A program made the position numbers and the translations under genes. A DNA stretch of 64,000 nucleotides, taken from the NCBI RefSeq assembly GCF_004962245.1, contig NZ_SUHQ01000032.1:1-64000 (forward strand), in the 5' to 3' direction. Below are positions 52,838 through 60,961 of the stretch, one piece after another; position 1 is the stretch's first letter, and every line of letters starts with the position of its first letter. The stretch comes from Mesorhizobium sp. Lineage in GTDB: Bacteria > Pseudomonadota > Alphaproteobacteria > Rhizobiales > Rhizobiaceae. The notes under the pieces are model-generated. The model made no database searches. It was given only the letters and a program-made list of their open reading frames with translations, and was not told where the DNA came from.

Positions 52838-54130
52838 ATGACCAGCAAAAGATTCGCAAAATCTCTTCTTCTTGGCGCAGTTTCCGTTCTGGCGCTCGGA
52901 TCGGCTTCCCATGCCGCCGACGCGGTTGTGCCGGTCGTCGAGACATCGGGCTTCAACTGGAGCGGCATCTATGTCGGCTTTGGCGTTGGCGCCGGCGCCA
53001 ATGTCCACGAACTCAGCGGTGATCTCCTTCCTGGCTTCTCGCTGAATGGCATTGGTGGTGAAGGCGTTTACGGTGAATTGACCGTTGGATACGACTACAT
53101 GGTGTCGCCGCGCTTCCTGATCGGCGGACTTCTGGACGCCCATGTCGGCAACATTGAAACCACGCTCGACGTTGCTGGATTGGATGCTTCGGTCCAGGAG
53201 ACCTACGGCTTCGACGCTGGTTTGCGGGCTGGCTATCTCTTGACGCCAAACACCTTGGGCTATGTGCTCGGCGGCTATTCCTGGCAGAAATACAAACTCG
53301 ATACGAACGCAGGTTTTGATTTCGATTGGGACCAGAGCGGCTACTTCGTCGGCGCTGGCGTTGAAACGGCCGTCAACAGCAATTGGACCATCAAAACCGA
53401 ATATCGCTACACCCGCTTCGGCACCAAGGATGATCTTCTTGCCGATCTCGGTGCGCCGGATGGCACCCTCGAGCTCGACACGTCGCGGCATACGTTCCAG
53501 GTTGCGGCCAACTATCGCTTTGGCGCCCAGAATGGCGGCGTCGCCTCCTTTGAAGCCCCTGCCTACAACTGGACAGGCTTCTACGTCGGCGGTGCCGCCG
53601 GTGCGGGTGCGTCCGTGCATCAGATCGACGTTCCCCCGGCTGGCCTCGAGTTCAACGGGCTCGGCGGCGAAGGCGTGTTCGGCGAATTGAACGTCGGCTA
53701 TGACCATGATTTTGGCAGCTGGGTGGCAGGCGTCATGGTTGATGCTCGCTACTCCGGCATGACTTCAGAGCTGAAGTTCCCGGGCGGGTCCATTAATCTG
53801 GATACTGATTACGGTTTCGATGTGCTTGGCCGTGTCGGTATGAAGGTCAACGAATCAACCCTCGCCTATGTGCTCGGCGGTTACAGCTGGCAGCATTTCG
53901 ATCTGGACGCGCCCGCACCTCTCAATGCCGATTGGGGTTCCAGCGGCTTCTCTGTGGGTGGTGGTCTCGAAACGGCCATGTCCAGCAACGTGACCGTCGG
54001 CCTCGAATATCGTTATTCGCAGTTCTCCGAGAAGGATTTCTCGTCGGAGTTTCCGATCCCTGATGACTTCGTGACCTCCACGCCTTCGTTCCACACCGTC
54101 CGCATCGGTGCGAAGTACAAGTTCAACTAG
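52838..54130 (+). CDS. outer membrane protein with two tandem beta-barrel domains
   Basis: A 430-residue exported protein (signal peptide 1-27, cleavage near SHAADA). It consists of two similar halves, each of about 190 residues, that resemble the Omp25/Omp31-type (OmpA-like) eight-strand barrels of rhizobia and Brucella. Half 1 runs from FNWSGIYVGFGVGAGANVHE (39) to VAANYRFG (229). Half 2 runs from YNWTGFYVGGAAGAGASVHQ (243) to IGAKYKFN (430). Shared segments also include GGEGV(Y/F)GEL, YVLGGYSWQ and EYRY(T/S). The final aromatic residue Phe-Asn fits an outer membrane signal. Most family members have one such unit, so this is an internal duplication. Confidence 0.88.
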   Translation: MTSKRFAKSLLLGAVSVLALGSASHAADAVVPVVETSGFNWSGIYVGFGVGAGANVHELSGDLLPGFSLNGIGGEGVYGELTVGYDYMVSPRFLIGGLLDAHVGNIETTLDVAGLDASVQETYGFDAGLRAGYLLTPNTLGYVLGGYSWQKYKLDTNAGFDFDWDQSGYFVGAGVETAVNSNWTIKTEYRYTRFGTKDDLLADLGAPDGTLELDTSRHTFQVAANYRFGAQNGGVASFEAPAYNWTGFYVGGAAGAGASVHQIDVPPAGLEFNGLGGEGVFGELNVGYDHDFGSWVAGVMVDARYSGMTSELKFPGGSINLDTDYGFDVLGRVGMKVNESTLAYVLGGYSWQHFDLDAPAPLNADWGSSGFSVGGGLETAMSSNVTVGLEYRYSQFSEKDFSSEFPIPDDFVTSTPSFHTVRIGAKYKFN

Positions 54131-54149
54131 AACCGTCCAGACAACAGTC

Positions 54150-54183
54150 AAAGCCCGTCGGTCATTCCGGCGGGCTTTTTCTT
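54150..54183 (+). terminator. intrinsic terminator of the outer membrane protein gene
   Basis: AAAGCCCGTCGG and CCGGCGGGCTTT (one G-T pair) with loop TCATT, followed by a T-run, 19 bases after the stop codon. Confidence 0.88.
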
Positions 54184-54214
54184 TGGGCGGAAGAAATCCG
54201 CGGGACAATGCAGG

Positions 54215-54244
54215 CAACAAAAAAGCGGAGCCAAAGCCCCGCTT
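54215..54244 (-). terminator. intrinsic terminator on the minus strand
   Basis: On the minus strand AAGCGG-G-GC / GC-T-CCGCTT with a TTT loop is followed by TTTTTTG. It lies about 120 bases past the DUF1203 gene and would stop transcripts coming from that side. Confidence 0.7.
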
Positions 54245-54362
54245 CCTCTGATATCGAGACTTCCCGCCGGTTCATCCGCGGTCGGCAAATCGATCGACGA
54301 TCAATCCGTAACGCAACATTGCGACAAGCGTACGACAGCTGCGATGAATGCCGCCCGGATCG

Positions 54363-54830
54363 TCACGCGCGCTCGATCCGGCACTGGTAGCAGTTGTTGC
54401 GCGCGGAGCGGACATGCACATAGGCGATGTCGTCGCGCTCGAACAAGGTCTCGGCCCGCGCCGCTATAGCGCCCGTCGGAATGACGCCGCCGCTGCCATA
54501 AACGATGCGGTCGTCCTTGTCGTAGCCGCGCACGATATAGTCGGTGCTTTCGAGCATCTGGGGAAGCGCCTCGGCTTCGGCAGCGCGCTCGCATTCCTCG
54601 GCGTGCAGAAAGATCGGCCCGGTCTCGGCATAGGGCTGCAATTCCGGGAATGGCCGGTAGGCCAAGATGAGATAGGTTTCTCCAGCGGCCACGTTCTTCA
54701 GGCAGTGGCGGCAAGGCACGCCGTCGCCGTCGGATATTTTCCGCTCTGGTATCAGGCCATAGGCGTCCGGCGCGCCGCGCTGCAAAGCTCTGACATCTTC
54801 CGTGGGCAAGGCTTTGAACTGGATGGTCAT
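54363..54830 (-). CDS. DUF1203 domain-containing protein
   Basis: A 155-residue protein of the DUF1203 family, with the typical start TIQFKALPTEDVRALQRG, GVPCRHCLKNV (paired cysteines), ETYLILAYRPFPELQPYAET, and the C-terminal VRSARNNCYQCRIERA with two more cysteines. Cysteine spacing suggests possible metal binding. The function of the family is not known to me. It is 78 bases downstream of the DapB-like gene in the same direction. Confidence 0.88.
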   Translation of the reverse strand: MTIQFKALPTEDVRALQRGAPDAYGLIPERKISDGDGVPCRHCLKNVAAGETYLILAYRPFPELQPYAETGPIFLHAEECERAAEAEALPQMLESTDYIVRGYDKDDRIVYGSGGVIPTGAIAARAETLFERDDIAYVHVRSARNNCYQCRIERA

Positions 54831-54908
54831 GGCGAAATCTCCGGTGTCGTCGACCGGACAATTACGCCGCTGCACCGACGCCTCCCACCCGATTCCTGCC
54901 AATTTGGA

Positions 54909-55715
54909 TCAGTCCATCAAGGCGTCGAGGCCTCGCACCAGCCCGGTGACCTCCTGCACCCGCCGGATGGCGAGCAGCGTACCCGCCACGTAAGGAGCGG
55001 CGGACGACCCGGCGTCGTGGCGAATGGTCAGCCGCTCGTCGGGCAGGCCGAACAGCGCCTCGCAGGACAGGATGTAGGAAGGCAGCCGAAGCGCATGCAC
55101 CTGAACCCCCTCACCCGTGCCGACCGCCGCACCGCGCGTTCCCGGTACACCGGAGACCTCCGAGACCGGCCGCGCGGTCGAAGCCTTGCGGACGTCGGCC
55201 AGAGCTTCGGCAAGCTCGCGCGCCGTGCCGGATGGTGCGTCGGGCTTCTTGGCGCTGGCATAGTCGATAACCTCGACATCCGGCACGTATTTCGCCGCCA
55301 TCAGGGCAAAGCGCTTCATCAGCGTGGCGGTGATCGAAAAATTGCCGGCCGCAACGACGCCGACGCGATTGGCGCGTGCTGCAGCGTCGATCTCGGCAAA
55401 ATCGGCAGCACCCAGCCCCGACGTGCCGATCACGACGTGCCGTCCCCTTTCGATAGCCAGCAGCGCATGGTCCTTCACCACGTGCGGCTTGGTGTAGTCG
55501 ACCAGCACGTCCGACGGCACCTCCAGCGCCTCGGCCAGCGAGGCGGAAACGGTAACACCATTGGCCGGTAAGCCCACCAGCAGGCCGGAATCCTGACCAG
55601 CGCCGCTGCGTGACACAGCCCCGGCCAGCGTCATGTCGCCCTGCGCCCCGACCGCTGGAACCAGCGCCTTGCCGACCCAGCCAGTCGCACCGGCCATCAC
55701 CACCCGTATTGCCAT
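54909..55715 (-). CDS. dihydrodipicolinate reductase-like (DapB family) protein
   Basis: A 268-residue Rossmann protein of the DapB fold. The N-terminal NAD(P) motif is VVMAGATGWVGKALV, VLVDYTKPHVVKDH and GTSGLG follow, and the C-terminal domain has KKPDAPSGTARELAE. In true DapB the segment before this is E-L/Y-H-H with two catalytic histidines; here it reads VIDYASAKKPDAPSGTA, without them. It may be a paralogue with another reaction rather than the lysine-pathway enzyme. ATG 55715 has a GGAGG 8 bases upstream. Confidence 0.8.
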   Translation of the reverse strand: MAIRVVMAGATGWVGKALVPAVGAQGDMTLAGAVSRSGAGQDSGLLVGLPANGVTVSASLAEALEVPSDVLVDYTKPHVVKDHALLAIERGRHVVIGTSGLGAADFAEIDAAARANRVGVVAAGNFSITATLMKRFALMAAKYVPDVEVIDYASAKKPDAPSGTARELAEALADVRKASTARPVSEVSGVPGTRGAAVGTGEGVQVHALRLPSYILSCEALFGLPDERLTIRHDAGSSAAPYVAGTLLAIRRVQEVTGLVRGLDALMD

Positions 55716-55840
55716 CGTTTGATCCTCCAATCACCATTAGAACATCATACGTCCGTTTGGACGCGTGAAGAATGCTCTTAGGGTTTGACGCTACGCATCG
55801 GGCGGCCGATGCGGTAGGTCTTGAGCGACCAGCGATAGGG

Positions 55841-55870
55841 AAAGAGCCCGGCTCATTCAAGCCGGGCTCC
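55841..55870 (-). terminator. intrinsic terminator after the OmpA-family gene
   Basis: GAGCCCGGCT and AGCCGGGCTC form a perfect 10-bp stem with loop CATTCA, followed on the minus strand by CTTTCCC. It lies about 62 bases past the OmpA-family stop codon. Confidence 0.7.
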
Positions 55871-55931
55871 GTTTGGCGTGTTGATCCAGACCGCCGCACA
55901 AACGGTCAGATCACAAGAATTTTGAACAGTC

Positions 55932-56489
55932 TTACCGGATGAAGTCGTCGAAGCGGCGCAGCGTCACCCGGCGATTGCGCCAATTCTCGTTCTGCGTCTG
56001 CACCAGCAGGAACTCCTCGCCGTAGCCGACGGTTTCCAGCGCATGACGCGGCACGCCAAATTCGCGCACGAGGGTGCGCTTCAGCGAGGCGGCGCGCTGT
56101 TCCGACAGGATCTGGTTCGACTGGAAGGAGCCGACCGCGTCGGTATGGCCTTCGATCAGCACGCGTGCCCCGGGGTCGCGCCGCAGGATGCGCTGAAGCG
56201 CATCGGCGATGTTTTCGATCTTGTCGTATTGCGAGCTGGAAATCGCCGCTGAGCCGAAGGCGAAATTGATCGACTGGATATCGATCGAGCGGGCCATGCG
56301 CCGCAGGTCCGGCCGCCTCTTGAATTCGCGAATGGTGACGCGCTGATTGGGGCGCAGCTTCACCCGAGGCGCCGCCTCGAGCTGGCGCTCGATCGTCGCG
56401 GCCGACGGCGTGGTCGCCTGGGCGGCGGCTAGCGTCGGCATGGCGAGTGCCGCAATAACCGCAGCGGCAAATGTGCGTCGGGTCAGCAT
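55932..56489 (-). CDS. OmpA family (peptidoglycan-associated) protein
   Basis: A 185-residue exported protein. The signal peptide is TRRTFAAAVIAALAMPTLAA (residues 3-22). After a short linker the OmpA C-terminal domain spans about residues 60-185: INFAFGSAAISSSQYDKI, EGHTDAVGSFQSNQILSEQR, AASLKRTLVREFGV and NRRVTLRR. It should be a periplasmic protein that binds wall diaminopimelate residues. ATG 56489 has a GGAGAAAAG site. The frame is open far upstream but without a signal start. Confidence 0.9.
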   Translation of the reverse strand: MLTRRTFAAAVIAALAMPTLAAAQATTPSAATIERQLEAAPRVKLRPNQRVTIREFKRRPDLRRMARSIDIQSINFAFGSAAISSSQYDKIENIADALQRILRRDPGARVLIEGHTDAVGSFQSNQILSEQRAASLKRTLVREFGVPRHALETVGYGEEFLLVQTQNENWRNRRVTLRRFDDFIR

Positions 56490-56589
56490 GTCTTTTCTCC
56501 TTCGGGGCCTCGGCCCATTGATGGTGCCGGCAAGATGGCAAAGACAAGCTGAAGCTTTGATGAACGAAAGGTTCAGCTTTCGGGGAAAA

Positions 56590-57153
56590 TCACGGTCGCA
56601 TGACGCTGGCCGCGCGCTCGGCGAAAGCCATTGGATGCACGATCTCCTTCTTTTGCGCCACCGGCTCAAAGCCGAGTTTCTGGTAGAGCGGCAATGCCGC
56701 CGGATGATCAAGCGTGCAGGTCTGCACCGTCACCCGCCTTGGGCCGTGCGACCAGGCGGCGGCGATCGCCGCACCCAGGAACCAGCGACCGATGCCTTGC
56801 CCGGTCGCGTGCTCCATCATACCGAAATAGGCGAGTTCCACTTCCTCCGGCAGATGCGGCTTGAGGTCGAAGAAGCCGGCCGGCGCGCCATCGAGATACA
56901 GCACCCTGATGTCGCGGTCCTCGCGGTGGACGCCCGCAGAAAGCTCCTCGTCGCTCAGCCTCAGCACGTTGACCCAGTGCCATTTGCGGCCTACCCGATC
57001 CATCAGGTAGCGGTAGAAATGCAGCGGAATGTCCTTGGTCTTCAGCAGCGCGATCTGCCGGTTGTAGGGCACCGGCGGTGAATAGGCCGGCGGCACATGC
57101 ATTTCGAGAAACGTCACCGTGACCTCGATGTCTTCCAGCGCTCCGTTCTCCAT
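56590..57153 (-). CDS. GNAT family N-acetyltransferase
   Basis: A 187-residue acetyltransferase. The core is VELAYFGMMEHATGQGIGRW with the acetyl-CoA loop (TGQGIG), then FLGAAIAAAW and VTVQTCTLDHPAALPLYQKL, GFEPV. The substrate is unknown. ATG 57153 is chosen because it lies 5 bases after the sseA stop on the same strand, so the two are probably co-transcribed. It is the last gene of the cysK-alaX-sseA cluster. Confidence 0.87.
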   Translation of the reverse strand: MENGALEDIEVTVTFLEMHVPPAYSPPVPYNRQIALLKTKDIPLHFYRYLMDRVGRKWHWVNVLRLSDEELSAGVHREDRDIRVLYLDGAPAGFFDLKPHLPEEVELAYFGMMEHATGQGIGRWFLGAAIAAAWSHGPRRVTVQTCTLDHPAALPLYQKLGFEPVAQKKEIVHPMAFAERAASVMRP

Positions 57154-57158
57154 CACCG

Positions 57159-58010
57159 TCAGTCCTTGCCCGTCACGACGGGCGTATCGGAAAGCCCACC
57201 CCATTCCGTCCATGAGCCGTCGTAGAGCTTGTTGTCAGTATGGCCAAGCGTCTCGAGCGCCAGCGTGATCGCGGCCGCCGTAATGCCTGAACCGCACGAG
57301 GTGACAACCGGCTTCGACAGGTCGATGCCAGCGTCCTCGATCATTTTGCGCAAGCGGTCCTTCGACAACAGTTCGCCGTTTTCAGCAAGCACCGAGGACG
57401 GCACATTATGCGCGCCAGGCATATGGCCTGAGCGAATGCCCGCGCGAGGTTCCGGCTCGGTACCGGCAAAACGGCCGGCAGACCGGGCGTCGGCGACCTG
57501 GCTTTCCCTCGTCCCGACGATCCGGCGCATGTCGGCAAGGCTGGCGACGCGAGTAGCGTCGAAGTCGGCATGAAAAACGCAAGGCGCCATCTTGGTCGGC
57601 TCCGCCGTCACCGGCCGTCCCGCCGCTTTCCAGCGATCGAAGCCGCCATCCAGTATATAGACCTGGAACACGCCCATGACACGAAACATCCACCAAGCGC
57701 GCGGGGCCGAGAAGAAGCCCGGACCATCATAGACGACGATGGTGTCATCGGCCGAGATACCCATGGCGCCGACATACTGGGCGAAATGCTGCGGCGACGG
57801 CAGCGTGTGCGGCAGGGGGGAATCGGGATCCGAGATCGCATCCTGATCGAGGAACCGCGCACCCGGAATGTGCGCCGCGTCATACTCGGCGCGCGCGTCG
57901 CGCTTTTGCGCCGGCAGATACCAGGACGCGTCGATGATCGTCAGGCCCGGCTCGCCAAGGCGCGCCTGCAGCCAATCCGCATCGACGGTGAAAGGGCTGT
58001 CTTCGGCCAT
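57159..58010 (-). CDS. sseA: 3-mercaptopyruvate sulfurtransferase (rhodanese family)
   Basis: A 283-residue two-domain rhodanese. The N-terminal inactive domain has LTIIDASWYLP and DEEHIPGA-like EYDAAHIPGARFLD; WWMFRVMGV and YILDGGFDRWKAAG follow. The active-site loop of the C-terminal domain is VTSCGSGITAAA with catalytic Cys, and the CGSG(I/V)T form points to 3-mercaptopyruvate rather than thiosulfate as donor. Start ATG 58010 has GAGAAGAAG close by. It lies between alaX and a GNAT gene, in a cluster with cysteine synthase. Confidence 0.92.
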   Translation of the reverse strand: MAEDSPFTVDADWLQARLGEPGLTIIDASWYLPAQKRDARAEYDAAHIPGARFLDQDAISDPDSPLPHTLPSPQHFAQYVGAMGISADDTIVVYDGPGFFSAPRAWWMFRVMGVFQVYILDGGFDRWKAAGRPVTAEPTKMAPCVFHADFDATRVASLADMRRIVGTRESQVADARSAGRFAGTEPEPRAGIRSGHMPGAHNVPSSVLAENGELLSKDRLRKMIEDAGIDLSKPVVTSCGSGITAAAITLALETLGHTDNKLYDGSWTEWGGLSDTPVVTGKD

Positions 58011-58049
58011 TCTTCTTCTCCTGCCCGCCTCTTGGCGGCGTACTATCTA

Positions 58050-58793
58050 TCAGATCGTCGGCATCGGTCCAAAGCGGATACGGAACCGCCGGTTCTCGCG
58101 GCCCTTCTTCTCGATCTTGCCGATATGGATCTCGCCGACTTCGCCGGTGCTCTTCACATGGGTGCCGCCGCACGGCTGGCTGTCGATCGAGGCATTCTCG
58201 CCGATGCAGACCAGACGGATCTTGCCGGTGCCCACGGGCGGCCGCACATTCTTTGATTTCACCAGTCCCGGATTGGCCGCCAGTTCCTCGTCTGATATCA
58301 GCCGGGTGAAGATCGGGTGGTCGGCCCGTACCAGTTCCATCAGCCTGGCCGTCACGTCTTCCTTGGTGAAGCCGGCATCCGGTATGTCGAAGTCTACCCG
58401 GCTGTCGTCCTCGGAGACCGCAGCGCCGGTGATCGGGAACGGGCAGACGACGGTGAGCAGATGGCAGGCTGCGTGCATGCGCATCAGAAAGTGCCGCCGC
58501 TCCCAATCGATGGCGAGCTTTACCGGCTCGCCGACCTCAAGCACTGTGTGCTCGGGCGCCGGCACATGGATGATCTCGTCCTTGGTCTCGCCGGTGATGG
58601 TGGCAGCAATCGCAATCCGGCTGCCGTCGGCGCGTTCGAGGGTGCCGGTATCGCCCGGCTGTCCACCCGACGTGGCATAAAAAATCGTCCGGTCCAGGAT
58701 GACGCCGCCACGATCGTTGACGGCGACAACCAGGGCGTCAGCCGTCCTGAGATAGGCGTCGTCGCGAAACAGCGCTTCCGTATTGTGCGCCAT
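58050..58793 (-). CDS. alanyl-tRNA editing protein AlaX
   Basis: A 247-residue stand-alone editing domain, related to the AlaRS editing half, that deacylates mischarged Ser- or Gly-tRNA(Ala). Zinc-site motifs are HFLMRMHAACHLL (HxxxH) and QPCGGTHVKSTGEVG (CxxxH). N-terminal FYATSGGQPGDTG is typical. The start ATG 58793 overlaps the cysK stop as TGATG. Linkage to cysteine synthase may reflect serine/cysteine balance; that is inference. Confidence 0.92.
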   Translation of the reverse strand: MAHNTEALFRDDAYLRTADALVVAVNDRGGVILDRTIFYATSGGQPGDTGTLERADGSRIAIAATITGETKDEIIHVPAPEHTVLEVGEPVKLAIDWERRHFLMRMHAACHLLTVVCPFPITGAAVSEDDSRVDFDIPDAGFTKEDVTARLMELVRADHPIFTRLISDEELAANPGLVKSKNVRPPVGTGKIRLVCIGENASIDSQPCGGTHVKSTGEVGEIHIGKIEKKGRENRRFRIRFGPMPTI

Positions 58794-59827
58794 CACGCGA
58801 CCTTTTCAAACGGCACCGGGATTGTGCTGCGTTGTTCCATCCAGCTTGGCACCGGCAGCTTCTTTTGGCGCAGGAATTCCGGGTTGAACAGTTTCGACTG
58901 ATAGCGTGTGCCGTAGTCGCAAAGCACGGTCACGATGGTGTGGCCGGGACCCAGTTCACGCGCCAGCCGAATCGCGCCGGCAATGTTGATGCCGGTCGAG
59001 CCGCCGACGCACAGCCCTTCCTCCTGGATCAAGTCGAAGATGATCGGCAGCGCCTCCTCGTCCGGAATCTGGAAGGAGAAATCCGGCGTGAATCCCTCCA
59101 GATTGGCGGTGATCCGCCCCTGCCCGATGCCTTCGGTGATCGAGCTGCCCTCGGATTTCAGCTCACCGCTGGTGTAGAAACTGTAGAGCGCCGCACCCAG
59201 CGGATCGGCGAGCGCGATCTTGACGGTCCTGCTCCTGGCCTTCAGCCCGAAGGCGACGCCGGCCAGCGTTCCGCCGGAGCCGACCGCCGAGACGAAACCG
59301 TCGATCTTGCCGCCGGTCTGGGCCCAGATTTCTTCCGCCGTGGTGCGGATATGGCCGTCACGGTTGGCGACATTGTCGAACTGATTGGCCCAGATCGCGC
59401 CGTTCGGTTCGGACCGCGCCATCTGCTCGGCCAGGCGGCCCGACAGTTTCACATAGTTGTTGGGGTTCTTGTAGGGTACCGCCGGAACCTCGATCAGCTC
59501 GGCTCCGAGCAATTTGATCGTGTCCTTCTTCTCCTGGCTCTGCGTATCGGGGATGACGATCACGGTGCGGTAGCCGAGCGCCTTAGCGACCAGTGTCAAT
59601 CCGATGCCGGTGTTGCCGGCCGTCCCCTCTACGATGACGCCGCCCGGCCTCAAGAGCCCGCGCTGCTCGGCGTCGCGGATGATGAACAGCCCGGCGCGAT
59701 CCTTGACCGACTGGCCCGGATTCATGAATTCGGCCTTGCCCAGGATCTCGCAGCCGGTTTCTTCCGAGGCTTTGTTGAGGCGGATCAGGGGCGTGTTGCC
59801 GATCACGTCGATCACAGAACGGGGCAT
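58793..59827 (-). CDS. cysteine synthase A-type PLP enzyme
   Basis: A 344-residue O-acetylserine sulfhydrylase-type protein. PLP lysine Lys42 is in NPGQSVKDRAG. The phosphate/substrate loop is VEGTAGNTGIGL (67-77), and the cofactor loop is VGSGGTLAGVA. The extra C-terminal segment (FNPEFLRQKKLPVPSW) is longer than in E. coli CysK and resembles the cysteine synthase/CBS-like group. ATG 59827 has an AAGGAA site; longer upstream codons are not supported. It is translationally coupled to alaX. Confidence 0.9.
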   Translation of the reverse strand: MPRSVIDVIGNTPLIRLNKASEETGCEILGKAEFMNPGQSVKDRAGLFIIRDAEQRGLLRPGGVIVEGTAGNTGIGLTLVAKALGYRTVIVIPDTQSQEKKDTIKLLGAELIEVPAVPYKNPNNYVKLSGRLAEQMARSEPNGAIWANQFDNVANRDGHIRTTAEEIWAQTGGKIDGFVSAVGSGGTLAGVAFGLKARSRTVKIALADPLGAALYSFYTSGELKSEGSSITEGIGQGRITANLEGFTPDFSFQIPDEEALPIIFDLIQEEGLCVGGSTGINIAGAIRLARELGPGHTIVTVLCDYGTRYQSKLFNPEFLRQKKLPVPSWMEQRSTIPVPFEKVA

Positions 59828-60040
59828 GGAGATTCCTTTATGCGTGCGGCGAACCCTAGAAACCCGAAGCTTCGGTTTCAAGGCAAGAATTTGTCTGGTC
59901 CAGCGGCATTTCTGGGATTGCAATTCCCGAAACAGATGTCGCGTTCCGGCATTCATTTGGATGCTTGCGCTGAAAACTACTCTTTTCATTCGATTTCTTC
60001 ATCGGTAGAGCACAGCTAAGAAAAAGTCGCAGGGCACAGC

Positions 60041-60862
60041 ATGACACTCTATCGGGCCAACCCGAAGCACGGCGTCGCCTGGATCACGGGCGGCAGCAGC
60101 GGCATCGGCCGTTCACTGGCCAAGGATCTTGCGGCTCAAGGCTATGCCGTCGCGGTGACGGCACTCGACGACGATCCGATCGACTCGCTTATCGTCGAAA
60201 CGGCGCAGATGCCTGGCCATGTCTCGGGCTATCCTTGCGACGTCACCGACGAGAAGCGCATGGCAAAGACGGTCGCGGCGATCGAGAAGGATCTCGGCCC
60301 GATCGTCTTGGCTGTCTTCAATGCCGGCAACTATATTGCGACCGCCGGCGAGGACCTTACCGTCCGCGGGTTTCGCCAGTCCTTCGATGTCAATTATTTC
60401 GGCGTCATCAACGGCTTGGTGCCGGTCGTTGAACGCATGCGCATCCGAGCGCGTGGCCATATCGTCCTGGTCGGTTCGGTGACCGCCTATTTCGGCTGGC
60501 CGACCACGGCCGCCTATGGCGGCACCAAGGCGGCGATCAACATACTGGCGGAATCGCTGAAATACGATTTCGACAAGATGAACGTCCGCATCCAGGTGAT
60601 GAACCCGGGCTTCGTCGACACGCCGCTGACCGAGAAGAATTTACTTCCGATGCCTGGGCTGATGCCCGTCAATCGTGCCTCGCGCCGCATGGCGCGCGGC
60701 ATCAAATCCGGCGGCTTCGAAGTCACCTTCCCGCGCCGCTTGAGTTGGGGCCTGAAGCTGCTCAGAATCCTGCCGAGACCGTTCTGCCGGTGGGTCATCA
60801 GCACCGTGACCCGCTGGAAGGCACGTCCGCTGAATTTCGACCGCAAGCCGCCGAGCGAATAG
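60041..60862 (+). CDS. short-chain dehydrogenase/reductase
   Basis: A 273-residue SDR. The cofactor motif is AWITGGSSGIGRSLAKDL, the NAG motif is AVFNAGNY, and the catalytic residues are Ser in LVGSVTAYFG and Tyr/Lys in AAYGGTKAAINIL. The basic C-terminal 40 residues (RRLSWGLKLLRILPRPFCRW) suggest membrane association. The substrate is unknown. It is followed by an alpha/beta hydrolase on the same strand, 99 bases away. Confidence 0.9.
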   Translation: MTLYRANPKHGVAWITGGSSGIGRSLAKDLAAQGYAVAVTALDDDPIDSLIVETAQMPGHVSGYPCDVTDEKRMAKTVAAIEKDLGPIVLAVFNAGNYIATAGEDLTVRGFRQSFDVNYFGVINGLVPVVERMRIRARGHIVLVGSVTAYFGWPTTAAYGGTKAAINILAESLKYDFDKMNVRIQVMNPGFVDTPLTEKNLLPMPGLMPVNRASRRMARGIKSGGFEVTFPRRLSWGLKLLRILPRPFCRWVISTVTRWKARPLNFDRKPPSE

Positions 60863-60961
60863 AGCCGTTCGTCAAACGTTGGCGATGCCGTCGCCGGCGG
60901 AGGGCCCGTTGCGTGTTTGCAGTTGCGGCCATAGGTTGAGGACTGTTGCGTGGAGTTTGCG

